Of a DNA stretch of 60,648 nt, positions 28,289 to 37,665 are shown piece by piece (position 1 is the stretch's first letter; every line of letters begins with the position of its first letter). Source of the stretch: Gammaproteobacteria bacterium (GTDB lineage: Bacteria > Pseudomonadota > Gammaproteobacteria > SZUA-152); NCBI GenBank assembly GCA_021647705.1, contig JAKIUF010000025.1, positions 1 through 60,648 on the forward strand. The letters are read 5' to 3'. The notes under the pieces were generated by a model, which did no database searches, was not told where the DNA came from, and saw nothing but the letters and a program-made list of their open reading frames with translations. The position numbers and the translations under genes were made by a program.

Positions 28289-28918
28289 TCAAGGGTAGAC
28301 CTGTACCAGCCCCTTCAAACCTGCTTCTTTGATCAGACGCTGACGCAGTTTGTCTGCCGCAGCCTTGCTGAGTTCTGGTCCCACACGCACCCGATACACA
28401 CGGCCAGACGTGCTCTTAATGGATTCCACAAAACTGGCATGTCCCTGCTTACGCAATTTGTCGCGCAACGCCCGGGCATTGTTGCGCGCGGAGAAACTAC
28501 CGACTTGTACCACCCAGCCACTGACCTTCCCGGACTCAGCAGGTTCGGCCTTGGTGGGAGCGGCCTTTACAACGGGCGGCGGAATTGGTTTTGCCGGTAC
28601 TTTCTCTACAACCTTTGCCGGGGGCTTTGTTGCAGACTGATTCGTTACCTTTTTCTCCGGGACCGGTTTATCAGGTACAGCGGGGGGTTCAATTTCATCA
28701 TCATCGCCCAGCGGTACCACGGGTGCAGCCGCTACCGGAGGTGCCTTGGGCGCAGCAGGTACAGGCGGGAAACGGAAATCCGGTTCAGCAGGGATGTTAC
28801 TGCCGTCGATACCACCACCGAGATTGCCCTCCCCCGACAGTAACATGGGGATAAAAATCACCGCCAGCGCCACCAGCACTATTGCACCTACTAATCGCTG
28901 CTTGAGTTGAATATTCAC
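28289..28918 (-). CDS. dedD: SPOR-domain protein (DedD-like)
   Basis: This 209 aa bitopic inner-membrane protein has an N-terminal anchor (LVGAIVLVALAVIFIPMLL) and a Pro/Lys/Ala-rich periplasmic linker. The C-terminal SPOR domain (about 130-208: GWVVQVGSFSARNNARALRD, then YRVRVGPE) binds denuded septal peptidoglycan. It contributes to cell division. The position between folC and cvpA is as in E. coli and Pseudomonas. Confidence 0.93.
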   Translation of the reverse strand: MNIQLKQRLVGAIVLVALAVIFIPMLLSGEGNLGGGIDGSNIPAEPDFRFPPVPAAPKAPPVAAAPVVPLGDDDEIEPPAVPDKPVPEKKVTNQSATKPPAKVVEKVPAKPIPPPVVKAAPTKAEPAESGKVSGWVVQVGSFSARNNARALRDKLRKQGHASFVESIKSTSGRVYRVRVGPELSKAAADKLRQRLIKEAGLKGLVQVYP

Positions 28919-28947
28919 AAAATGCCTCTGTACCCAATGAAGCGTGA

Positions 28948-30237
28948 TTATACTGCCTCGCCCAGCACCGCCGCCACTGTATAAAACGATCCTGTCACCA
29001 CAATACGGTCTTCCGCCGTACTGGCCGCCAATGCTGCCTGATAGGCTGCCGCAACATTATCGAAAATATCTATTGCGGCATTGCTGACTGAGGTTTCTGT
29101 TGGCCCACCCAGCAGCGCGGCATGCAACTGCTCGACGGGGGCCGAACGAGGCACTGGCAGGGGTGAGAGGTACCAATGATCCACCATCGGTCGCAACTGC
29201 GCCACTATAGTGTCAATATCCTTGTCCGCCAACATACCCAGCACTGCCAGCGTGCGACCCCGGCAATCCTGACGCGCCAGATTATCAGCTAGTGCCAGCG
29301 CGCTTTGCGCGTTGTGCGCCACATCAAAAATTTGCAGCGGCGTACCCGGCAGGACTTGAAAACGCCCGGGCAACGATACTGATTGCAAACCCTGAGTGAT
29401 AGCCGCCATATCCACGGGAAATTCCGTGTTCACAGCAGCCAGCACGGCCAGCACACCGGCAGCATTGTTCAACTGGAAGTCACCGGGTAAAGCGGGCAAA
29501 GGCAAATCCTCGAAACGGTGCTGCGTATTGCCCCAACACCAGCGATTTGTCTCTTGCCCGTCAGGCATCTCAACAAAGAAATCTTTCCCCAGCAGTGATA
29601 ACGATACCCCCAATGACTCCGCCACCGACAGCAACGATAGCGGTGGCGTCGGATCAGCACACACTGCTAGCTGCCCTTTGCGTAATATACCCGCTTTTTC
29701 ACGTGCAATTGTCTCACGGTCACTGCCCAGCCAGTCCACATGGTCCACATCAATGGCGGTAATCAATGCCACATCAGCATCCAGTATATTCACTGCATCC
29801 AGTCGCCCGCCCAATCCAACTTCGAGAATTGCCACATCCACTTCGGCATGTTGCAAAATATCGATGGCAGCAAGGGTGCCAAATTCAAAATAGGTTAAAC
29901 GAACATCCTCACGGGCCTGATCAATGCGCTCGAAAGATTCACACAGCATGGCATCATTTACCGGCTGACCATCAAACTTGATGCGTTCGTTGTAGCGCAA
30001 TAAATGCGGCGAGGTGTAACTGCCAACACGGTAACCCGCCGCAAGCAAAATGGCCTCCAGCATCGACACGCTGGAACCTTTGCCATTGGTTCCAGCAACC
30101 GTAATCAACGTAAAATCGGGGCGAGTAAGCTTGAGCCGCGCCAGCACTGTACCCACCCGTTCCAGCCCCAGATCAATCTCCCTGGGGTGCAGGGTTTCCT
30201 GCCAGACAAGCCAGTCCGTGAGGGTATTAAAGCGCAT
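28948..30237 (-). CDS. folC: Dihydrofolate synthase / folylpolyglutamate synthase
   Basis: This 429 aa Mur-ligase-fold enzyme adds glutamate to dihydropteroate and to folates. The P-loop is TVAGTNGKGSSVSMLEAI (about residues 44-61). Further features are YTSPHLLRYNERI, VGLGGRLDAVN and the C-terminal domain with FDVAHNAQS. It is normally next to accD; here an AAA ATPase and a membrane protein lie between. Confidence 0.96.
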   Translation of the reverse strand: MRFNTLTDWLVWQETLHPREIDLGLERVGTVLARLKLTRPDFTLITVAGTNGKGSSVSMLEAILLAAGYRVGSYTSPHLLRYNERIKFDGQPVNDAMLCESFERIDQAREDVRLTYFEFGTLAAIDILQHAEVDVAILEVGLGGRLDAVNILDADVALITAIDVDHVDWLGSDRETIAREKAGILRKGQLAVCADPTPPLSLLSVAESLGVSLSLLGKDFFVEMPDGQETNRWCWGNTQHRFEDLPLPALPGDFQLNNAAGVLAVLAAVNTEFPVDMAAITQGLQSVSLPGRFQVLPGTPLQIFDVAHNAQSALALADNLARQDCRGRTLAVLGMLADKDIDTIVAQLRPMVDHWYLSPLPVPRSAPVEQLHAALLGGPTETSVSNAAIDIFDNVAAAYQAALAASTAEDRIVVTGSFYTVAAVLGEAV

Positions 30238-30255
30238 TGAACAATAAAACGCAGG

Positions 30256-32385
30256 CTACGAGCCCATAAACCCGATAGATTTCCCAGCCCCTGGCTTGGC
30301 CTTGCATTCTTTTTCCAGCGCACTTAATAAATAACGCGGGTGAATCGTTTTATTCAGGCTCCGCGACTGACGCACGATCGTCGCAAAATCCCCAGGTGTG
30401 AGATTATCAAGTCGCGTTAAATCTGTTTTGTATTTCTGCGTCTCACTCGTCTTTAGATTACAGCCGTGCTCCTCCAGCACTTGCAGGAATAATGTCCACG
30501 CTTGTTCAGACTTCATGTAATCAAATTTTATTTTCAAATCAAAGCGGCGTAACGAAGCAGCGTCCACAAGATTCAGTAAATTCGTGGATGCGATGAACAC
30601 ACCATTAAAACTTTCCATTTGAACCAGTAGTTCATTAACCTGGGTGATTTCCCATGAATTTTGAGAGGAGCCGCGATCCAGGAGAAAACTGTCCACTTCA
30701 TCAACCAGCAACACCATGTCGTCAGCTTCGGCTTCATCAAACATGGCAGCGATATTTTTTTCTGCCTCCCCCACCCATTTGCTAAGAATGTCTGACGCCT
30801 GTTTTTTAAGCAGAGGCTTGTCCAACTGTTCCGCAACATAATGCGCAAAAGCGGTTTTTCCAGTGCCCGGTGCGCCATACAAACAAATACGTGCCTGATG
30901 GTTTTGCTGTAATCCTCTGGTCAACGCTTCCAAATCCTGGTCTGGGTTCAAATACTCAAGGCTGTAGCGGGTTTCACGGCTGATAACCGTACGAGGCTTA
31001 CGAGACAACCCCATAACCTGTAGTTTGTTACCAATAATCCTTTCCAGGTTTTTCTCCAATTCCTTTGTGTTTTCATCATCCAGGTGAGCTGCGATTTTGG
31101 CTGCGCTTTCAGCGTGTGCCGGCACTAGATGCTCATGTTCCGCCATTTGCGCCAACCAGGTGTCACTCAAGCCGAGATGACCAAGATATTTATCAAGAAT
31201 ACGCCGACGGATATTGCGTGTAGGAGAACGCAAATTCAGGACAAAATCAAAGCGACGCAGCACCGAATCATCCAGTTGCACCACGCTATTGCATAACCAG
31301 AATGCGGGAATTGAATTTTCCTCTAACAACTGATGCACCCAGGCTTTTTTAAAATCAGGACGTGTCACATGACCGAATGGACTGAAATTCACATCAGGAA
31401 AAGCATCTTCTATTTCATCAAACAAAATGGCAGATTTTTCTTTATTGGCCAACATTTTCTGGGTCAACTGATAAGCAGCGAAACGGTCTTTTCCATCAAT
31501 GGGATTACCATCCATGTCCTGCATGGTGATTTCGAATAACTCAAACCCACAGTACCGGCTTAAGGTTTTCACCAGCTCGGTTTTACCTGTGCCGGGTTCG
31601 CCGTATATCAATACGTTAATTCCTTGAACATCTTTTTTTTCAGCGGACTGTAAATAGCAGGCCAACAAATCAATATCCGTTTTCAAGTGAAGAAAATCCT
31701 CAATTGACAAATGCGACTGATCCGCTATTTTGAAAAAGCATTGCAATATTGCCCCGGGATTATTCTGCTCCTGTGTCAAAGCGTATTTGATACTGTGCGG
31801 AACATCAAAGCACTGCTGTAATGAATGCATATAGTGGCCACTGGTATTAATACGCAGCAGCCCCGAGGATATTAATGCACCATTGGTACGCATAGCATTC
31901 TCAACATCACTGAGAGAAACATTCAGAATTATCGACAGGGTGTGCCTAATTTGTTCATTGCTCATTTCCCCGAGCGTTTCGACCACCATATTAAACCCCG
32001 CAGACGAACCCGATACGATAACAAATCGTAATATGTCAATTTCACACTGCGTCAGGTTTAACGATTTCTGAAGAACAGCAATATTAATGGAAAAAACATC
32101 TTGGGGAGGCGTCAGCGTATCGCTTTCCAATGTTTTTAACGTATTGGACAAATTAGAAAATATAGTTTTTTTATCAATGCTTTCATCTTGCAGAAATGCT
32201 GACAACCCCAAAACATGCATTGTTTCCGGATCATGCAAACCACCATAACGATCAAAAAATCGGTTAAAGACATTCAACCGAATCAGGATGCGTAGATTCC
32301 AGAGCTTCAACAACAGATCACAATCTGAAGTTTTGTGGGCATCCACATTGGCAGAGGATTGTTTGTTGTCATTTACTTGGGTCAT
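30256..32385 (-). CDS. Double AAA+ ATPase inserted between folC and accD
   Basis: The 709 aa protein has an N-terminal helical domain (1-230) of unknown type, then two AAA modules. AAA1 has Walker A GEPGTGKT 262-269, Walker B ILFDEIED 320-327 and Arg377/378. AAA2 has Walker A GAPGTGKT 504-511, Walker B LLVDEVD 559-565, sensor TN 601-602 and RR 613-614. The second is VPS4/FtsH-like, with a KWVGE pore-loop-like segment. It probably remodels or extracts proteins as a ring. It is followed closely by folC and preceded by a membrane-protein gene, a likely partner. It is not part of the standard cluster. Confidence 0.85.
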   Translation of the reverse strand: MTQVNDNKQSSANVDAHKTSDCDLLLKLWNLRILIRLNVFNRFFDRYGGLHDPETMHVLGLSAFLQDESIDKKTIFSNLSNTLKTLESDTLTPPQDVFSINIAVLQKSLNLTQCEIDILRFVIVSGSSAGFNMVVETLGEMSNEQIRHTLSIILNVSLSDVENAMRTNGALISSGLLRINTSGHYMHSLQQCFDVPHSIKYALTQEQNNPGAILQCFFKIADQSHLSIEDFLHLKTDIDLLACYLQSAEKKDVQGINVLIYGEPGTGKTELVKTLSRYCGFELFEITMQDMDGNPIDGKDRFAAYQLTQKMLANKEKSAILFDEIEDAFPDVNFSPFGHVTRPDFKKAWVHQLLEENSIPAFWLCNSVVQLDDSVLRRFDFVLNLRSPTRNIRRRILDKYLGHLGLSDTWLAQMAEHEHLVPAHAESAAKIAAHLDDENTKELEKNLERIIGNKLQVMGLSRKPRTVISRETRYSLEYLNPDQDLEALTRGLQQNHQARICLYGAPGTGKTAFAHYVAEQLDKPLLKKQASDILSKWVGEAEKNIAAMFDEAEADDMVLLVDEVDSFLLDRGSSQNSWEITQVNELLVQMESFNGVFIASTNLLNLVDAASLRRFDLKIKFDYMKSEQAWTLFLQVLEEHGCNLKTSETQKYKTDLTRLDNLTPGDFATIVRQSRSLNKTIHPRYLLSALEKECKAKPGAGKSIGFMGS

Positions 32386-32564
32386 AGCTCAGCACCAAAA
32401 ATTGCCCGTCAGGGCCAAAAACCTGCATTTTAAAAGAATTCACCTATACCGTATAGACATATCGCTTAATTCAAAGTAGAAAACCATACGAAAAATCCTA
32501 AATACTCAAAACCATGCTCGAGTTCCCACCCTAAAAGAGTAAGACCAACACATTCCAAACAATG

Positions 32565-33857
32565 TTATTTCTGCTCGCTCTTTAGCCTGGATACTTCACT
32601 ATCAAAATAATAACCATATAACCACTCCACGTTAAATGCACCGGGCTTTGTCAATATATGTACTGTTTTGTTAATTCGTTTGACCGACAAATTATAAAAA
32701 GACCGACTGACTGACAATTTTTCCGTACCGGAATTTCGCCAGGACTCAACAATAATATAATAGCTATCCGGCCCTTTAGTTGATTGATAATAATCTGTAT
32801 CAATCAATTTTGAAGGGTGAGACAAAGCAGGTCTGTTATCAAAAAAACCATTTAATAACTGGAACATCATTATTGCCAGAAAAGTGTAACCAACACCATT
32901 CAGGATGGCGATCCAGGAAAGCTCTTTGTGTGATCTTGCCCTACCCGAGAGATGCATACCTGCTGCCAAAAGATGTAATGACATAACAGGAAAAGCCAGA
33001 TAGAAAATCCCCTTAGTAAAAACCTGTTCAAACTCAATAACAGGGTATGGGTCAAAGAATACCCCAATAGCCATAAAAAATATGCCCATTGAAAGCACAT
33101 AACCCGCGCTTAATATCCAGAACTTTCGTTGTCTCACCCATTTTTTAGGGTAGTGCTTGAATAATTTATCGGGAATCCGTATATAAAAATTAACAAAACC
33201 CTCTACTCTATCGCAAGACAACAATGACCCCAGTCTTTTTGAAGATTTATTTCCCGGGTGATATTTTTCCAGGTAGTCACGCAGTTGCGTAAGCAGTTCA
33301 GCACTTCGCTCAATAACTCCTGGCCTAAACCAACGCCACCCGGTAAAAGTGCTGAATCCTGTTTTTAAAACACCTTCTTCCAACTTAATATAATCAAATC
33401 CTTCAGCGAGCAAATCTGCAATAACCTTACAGGTTTGCTCGTTAGCCAATAAATGTTCCTGTGTCGTTTTGTTGGTTTCCGAAAGGATATAATGACGCCT
33501 GTCAAACCACTCATACCCTGTTTGCAACTCATTACTAATACCAAACATTTTAAACATTTTGTCAAAAATACGTTCTCTTATTACAATAAAGTTCGCAGAA
33601 TTGCGTGGCATACCTGCACACATAATAAAGTAAGCAATATCTGGACCCTGATGAATGGAGTGTTTGATATAACTATATTGAATAGAATCTGCTTTATTAC
33701 CCGGCACTGAGTAATTACCAAACTTGACACCTAGAGCATGATTCAGATTCTTTCGGCTAACAACGTTTTTGATCAACAAAACAACCAGATAAAACAACCC
33801 GCTAAGAACAGTAAACAGCACTATTAAATAAAAAGAGAGGAAGCCCTGATTTAACAT
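32565..33857 (-). CDS. Multi-pass membrane protein of unknown function, next to the AAA ATPase
   Basis: This 430 aa protein has an N-terminal membrane helix (FYLIVLFTVLSGLFYLVVLL) and a soluble middle of about 200 residues (with FDRRHYILSETN, GWRWFRPGVIERSAELL). Three helices follow around residues 245-340 (FWILSAGYVLSMGIFFMAIG, GIFYLAFPVMSLHLLAAG, VGYTFLAIMMFQLL), then a soluble tail. No known family is recognised. The same-strand position 179 bp upstream of the AAA gene suggests that the two work together. Confidence 0.7.
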   Translation of the reverse strand: MLNQGFLSFYLIVLFTVLSGLFYLVVLLIKNVVSRKNLNHALGVKFGNYSVPGNKADSIQYSYIKHSIHQGPDIAYFIMCAGMPRNSANFIVIRERIFDKMFKMFGISNELQTGYEWFDRRHYILSETNKTTQEHLLANEQTCKVIADLLAEGFDYIKLEEGVLKTGFSTFTGWRWFRPGVIERSAELLTQLRDYLEKYHPGNKSSKRLGSLLSCDRVEGFVNFYIRIPDKLFKHYPKKWVRQRKFWILSAGYVLSMGIFFMAIGVFFDPYPVIEFEQVFTKGIFYLAFPVMSLHLLAAGMHLSGRARSHKELSWIAILNGVGYTFLAIMMFQLLNGFFDNRPALSHPSKLIDTDYYQSTKGPDSYYIIVESWRNSGTEKLSVSRSFYNLSVKRINKTVHILTKPGAFNVEWLYGYYFDSEVSRLKSEQK

Positions 33858-34202
33858 GTTAAATGTATTGACTCCACACCGGTTGAAATAAACAACAGTG
33901 AAATCCGGCCCACAAAATCCGGGAGCATCCGCTTATCAAGTTTGCCTCGCAATAAAAACGCCCAGGAAAACTCAATGTAAACCTGAACCCTGCAAGCAGT
34001 CCGCACTTAAAACCCAGATGATTTTGCGACAGCCCTTTTTGCAAACTCCGAGACGAGATTTATCTTGCCGAGTGGCTGCTCCCATTGAAGCAGAGTGTTT
34101 CATTTGGGATGGCGCTGACTGAAATGATCATGGCAATCTCTTTGTCGCGACTTAACGTTTAGCATAAAGATTGGCACGGGCAACGATTTTCTGGCATTTA
34201 TA
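33858..34202. other. Intergenic gap with no recognisable feature
   Basis: This 345-bp stretch lies between accD and the membrane-protein gene. Only short, poorly coding frames are present, and no clear terminator, repeat or RNA was seen. It may mark the junction of the inserted pair. Confidence 0.4.
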
Positions 34203-35063
34203 TTAAGGTGCTGACTGTCCCGTCAACATGGTTAACAAACTAGCAATACGGTCACGCAAATCACGCCGGTCAATCACCATATCCACCGCGCCTTTTTCCT
34301 GTAAAAACTCACTGCGCTGGAAACCTTCCGGTAAGGTTTGACGTACCGTTTGCTCGATAACCTTCGGTCCGGCAAAACCGATCAATGCTTTGGGCTCTGC
34401 AATATGCACATCACCCAGCATGGCCAGACTGGCCGACACTCCTCCCATGGTAGGGTCAGTCAATACAGAAATAAATGGAATGCCCTGTTTACTGAGTTTC
34501 GCCAGAGCTGCGCTGGTTTTGGCCATTTGCATCAACGAAAATAGCGCTTCCTGCATCCGCGCACCACCACTGGCAGAAAAACACACCAGCGGAATATTGT
34601 GTTCCAGCGAAGTATTCACTGCACGCACAAAACGCTCACCGACCACCGAGCCCATGGATCCCCCCATAAACTTAAACTCAAAAGCCACTGCCACCAGCGG
34701 CACACCCTGCACCTGCCCCATCATGCTCACCAGGGCATCCGTTTCTCCTGTGGTCTTTTGTGCCAGGACCAAGCGATCTTTATATTTCTTAACGTCTTTA
34801 AATTTAAGCACATCAACTGGAAGCACTTCCGCACCGATTTCCACGCGGGGCTCATCATCGAGAAAAATCTCCAGGCGACGGCGCGCGCCCACGCGCATGT
34901 GGTGATCACATTTGGGACAGACATCCAGATTCCGCTCCAGCTCTGCGCGATACAACACGGCGCTGCACATCGTACATTTGGCCCAGATGCCTTCCGGCAC
35001 AGCCTTTTTTTGACCGCTTTGGGTGCTGATTCTTGATGGGATTAATTTTTTTAGCCAGCTCAT
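34203..35063 (-). CDS. accD: Acetyl-CoA carboxylase carboxyltransferase subunit beta
   Basis: The 286 aa beta subunit of the carboxyltransferase half of acetyl-CoA carboxylase commits acetyl-CoA to fatty-acid synthesis. The N-terminal zinc finger has four cysteines (CTMCSAVLY...CPKCDHH, about residues 31-53). The crotonase-like core has [25 protein letters not shown] and GGVSASLA. Partner AccA is not in this window. Confidence 0.97.
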   Translation of the reverse strand: MSWLKKLIPSRISTQSGQKKAVPEGIWAKCTMCSAVLYRAELERNLDVCPKCDHHMRVGARRRLEIFLDDEPRVEIGAEVLPVDVLKFKDVKKYKDRLVLAQKTTGETDALVSMMGQVQGVPLVAVAFEFKFMGGSMGSVVGERFVRAVNTSLEHNIPLVCFSASGGARMQEALFSLMQMAKTSAALAKLSKQGIPFISVLTDPTMGGVSASLAMLGDVHIAEPKALIGFAGPKVIEQTVRQTLPEGFQRSEFLQEKGAVDMVIDRRDLRDRIASLLTMLTGQSAP

Positions 35064-35238
35064 GGTATTTTTTACACTTTATATTAGTTATTTTTGTTCA
35101 AAATAATCAGTAAATCTTCCGACGCGAAGCAAGACAATGAATCGAGTATGCCATCATTTTTTACCATCAGGCACCATCGAGATGAAGTAAAGATGCCAAC
35201 TATCATTGTGTGAGTTATTTAATTTTCCAAAAAAGGCA

Positions 35239-35805
35239 TTATGGTACGATAAGTATCACTTTTGTTGGTTTTTTGGAAATCACATTATTAACCTGCTCCC
35301 TAGAGTACGTTATCCGGCGGAGGCTGTGTTTAATGCCCACACCCATTTCCGGGTATACTGCAACCAGACTCAAAGTGTCGTAATCCAACCCGACTAAAGA
35401 AACTTGCTTCATTACATTATTTGAGTTCACACTTAATGATTGAAAAATGTATGCGGAGTAACTCACATGACCGTCCGCGTGATGCGACTCTGCATCAGCC
35501 GTTAAAAAAGCCCCCGAAGCACTGTCGTCAGATATTATTTTACCACCTTTGTTAATCGTTGCCCTGACCTGAAACAATGATTTGACGGGAGCAATATCAA
35601 TAAGTGGTTTTGGAGTAGTAAAGCTAAATCGTAAAAAGTCATTCTCACTGATCACTCTTCCATTTTGAGTGAGTGTGACCGAAGATCTATCAAGATTATG
35701 TTGAGATATTTCAATAGACTCTCCTTTACATGAGGCCAATAATATACCTAATGTCCCGGCTATCAGGAGGATAGATATCTTCCCAAAGGAGGAACGAAAA
35801 CACAT
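35239..35805 (-). CDS. Putative lipoprotein next to the lipase-like protein
   Basis: This 188 aa protein has a lipoprotein signal (ISILLIAGTLGILLASC, Cys26), so it should face the periplasm on a lipid anchor. The mature chain is beta-rich and unlike any family that I recognise. Its ATG immediately follows the TGA of the hydrolase gene with no spacer, indicating tight coupling. A periplasmic lipoprotein beside a lipase-like enzyme could be a cognate inhibitor (immunity-type); this is inference. Confidence 0.7.
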   Translation of the reverse strand: MCFRSSFGKISILLIAGTLGILLASCKGESIEISQHNLDRSSVTLTQNGRVISENDFLRFSFTTPKPLIDIAPVKSLFQVRATINKGGKIISDDSASGAFLTADAESHHADGHVSYSAYIFQSLSVNSNNVMKQVSLVGLDYDTLSLVAVYPEMGVGIKHSLRRITYSREQVNNVISKKPTKVILIVP

Positions 35806-36378
35806 TCATTTAGTCCCAATCACACGAGAACCCAGGGGCGCATTGACCATTTCCTTTCTAGCCCTGTTATACATAGTTTGTGCGTCAGCATGTGGAGCAT
35901 CAATTTCAATATTGTGCGCACCATTTTCAGCACCGAGTTGACCACCAACGTTCGCTATGTAACCACCACTTTTCCCACTATTCGTCACAAGGGTCGGCAG
36001 GGTAACAATACCGCTCAGCAAGTTCCCTGCAATAGGAATTTTTCCGAAGGGAAACATGGAAATCGGGTCAAGTGTAATAAGCTCATCAACCGGAACGCCA
36101 GAATTAAACAAATCTTGGGCCAGATCCATCGCAGCCTTTCCTCCCCAGCTATGCCCGGTAATTCGAATGCTTTTATACTTACCAGACTGCCATTGCTTTT
36201 TTATGTCTGACAATATTTCCTGTTCTTGCTCATGCCCTCGATATATACAATCAATATCAGCCGAAGTCCTGGCTCTATTGAGTGATACCGCCTTCATTAT
36301 GTTAGTAGCGCCACCCGCCAGGGAGATCCAGTCTCCTTTGTCACCCGCGCCACCAATAAAATACTCCACCTTTGACAT
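35806..36378 (-). CDS. Alpha/beta-hydrolase (lipase-like) protein
   Basis: This 190 aa protein has a nucleophile elbow GHSWGG at about residues 74-79 (SIRITGHSWGGKAAMDLAQD) followed by ELITLDPISMFP, the serine-then-aspartate layout of lipase-like folds. A candidate His lies near HNIEIDAPHADAQ. There is no signal peptide. ATG 36378 has GGAGA upstream; TTG 36384 is less likely. It is directly coupled to a lipoprotein gene. It may be a cytoplasmic lipase or a secreted antibacterial lipase effector, but no delivery domain is visible. Confidence 0.7.
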   Translation of the reverse strand: MSKVEYFIGGAGDKGDWISLAGGATNIMKAVSLNRARTSADIDCIYRGHEQEQEILSDIKKQWQSGKYKSIRITGHSWGGKAAMDLAQDLFNSGVPVDELITLDPISMFPFGKIPIAGNLLSGIVTLPTLVTNSGKSGGYIANVGGQLGAENGAHNIEIDAPHADAQTMYNRARKEMVNAPLGSRVIGTK

Positions 36379-36708
36379 AGCCAACTGTCTCCGTAATATT
36401 CAAAACCTTCGGGGTTATTCTTTAGGAGGTCTGTCCATTTTCCAACATTCAAGCACCTTGTGTGGCACGCTGTGCAGCAAACTTGTCAAGATTGTATTAA
36501 TTTGGTTGAGTTGGCTCGGCCCAGTACGAAAACAACCCAACGACGGCCAAAACATTCCTTCTTTTGAGTGTATCCTGTTTTGTTTCCAGGTTCATTACTC
36601 CTTCCTGCATTGCGGCAGCTCCCGATCAACCACCAAAACGACGGCATATAAATTCATAAAATTGATTTAGAATTTATCGATATGCGATCCTCCTGTCTCT
36701 CCCTAACA
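36379..36708. other. Intergenic gap with no recognisable feature
   Basis: This 330-bp stretch separates trpA from the hydrolase/lipoprotein pair. No gene, repeat or clear terminator was recognised; the promoter of the hydrolase gene should be here. Confidence 0.4.
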
Positions 36709-37515
36709 CTATTTTGCATCCATTCCCGAGCGCATTTTCGCCAGCAACCCGGAAATCTCTGCATTAATTCTATCGTGTTGCCCCGCAGCCTGCTCTACTT
36801 TTTGCACCAGAGCACTCCCCACCACCACAGCATCCGCCACGACGGCAACAGCGGCAGCTGATTTAGCGTCTTTGATGCCAAAACCAACGCCCACAGGTAA
36901 ATCCGTGTGTTTGCGAATCTGTTCCAGCTTATCCGCCACGGCCTGTACATCAAGATTGCCTGCACCGGTGACACCCTTTACTGCGACGTAATAGACGTAA
37001 CCACTGGCGACTTCGCAGATGAGTTTGATACGTTCGTCGTCGGAGGTGGGGGCCAGCAAAAAAATGGGGTCAAGCTGTTGTGATTGAAGTGCAGCCAGCA
37101 AGGTCTCGGCCTCTTCGGGGGGTAAATCAACTGTGAGCACACCATCAACACCGGCTTGCGCAGCAGCTTCGGCAAATACGGTGTAGCCCATCACTTCCAC
37201 CGGATTGAGGTAGCCCATAAGCACCACCGGAGTATGGCTGTCCTGCTGACGAAACTCAGTCACCATGGCCAATACATCGCGCAGGCTGACATGATGCTCC
37301 AGTGCCCGCTCGGCAGCACGTTGGATCACCGGGCCATCGGCCATGGGGTCAGAAAATGGCACGCCCAACTCGATAATGTCAGCACCAGCGTTAACCATGG
37401 CATGCATCAGCGGCACGGTGACGGTGGGATCGGGATCACCTGCTGTCACATAGGGAATGAGTGCCTTGCGATTCCCGGATTTCAGTTTATCGAAACAGTT
37501 TCTGATACGACTCAT
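36709..37515 (-). CDS. trpA: Tryptophan synthase alpha chain
   Basis: This 268 aa TIM barrel cleaves indole-glycerol phosphate to indole, which is channelled to TrpB. The catalytic Glu and Asp are in [14 protein letters not shown]; the phosphate loop is GVGFGIKDA near the C-terminus. The ATG at 37515 (MSRIRNCF) fits the family better than the upstream start at 37530. A long palindromic repeat fills the gap to trpB. Confidence 0.96.
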   Translation of the reverse strand: MSRIRNCFDKLKSGNRKALIPYVTAGDPDPTVTVPLMHAMVNAGADIIELGVPFSDPMADGPVIQRAAERALEHHVSLRDVLAMVTEFRQQDSHTPVVLMGYLNPVEVMGYTVFAEAAAQAGVDGVLTVDLPPEEAETLLAALQSQQLDPIFLLAPTSDDERIKLICEVASGYVYYVAVKGVTGAGNLDVQAVADKLEQIRKHTDLPVGVGFGIKDAKSAAAVAVVADAVVVGSALVQKVEQAAGQHDRINAEISGLLAKMRSGMDAK

Positions 37516-37541
37516 ATTTTTTCCAATCAAGTAACCCGTTA

Positions 37542-37646
37542 AAAGCCCGACGCAGAGGCACGAAGATGTAGAGAACGCAAAGAAGATCCTTTTTTAAAAT
37601 GCTTTTCTCTGCGCCCTTGGCGTCTTTGCGCCTTTGCGTTGGGTTT
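37542..37646. repeat. Long imperfect palindrome, family 2, trpB-trpA gap
   Basis: The left arm (AAAGCCCGACGCAGAGGCACG...) and right arm (...GCGCCTTTGCGTTGGGTTT) are imperfect reverse complements over about 40 bp around an AT-rich loop (TTTTTTAAAAT). The same design recurs at 45152, 46545, 47724 and 48489. Confidence 0.8.
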
Positions 37647-37665
37647 TCATCTATAAAAATTTGCT

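Noticed and set aside
33898-34122. Forward ORF of 74 aa between accD and the membrane-protein gene
   Set aside because: Composition is not protein-like, there is no ribosome-binding site, and it overlaps other random frames.
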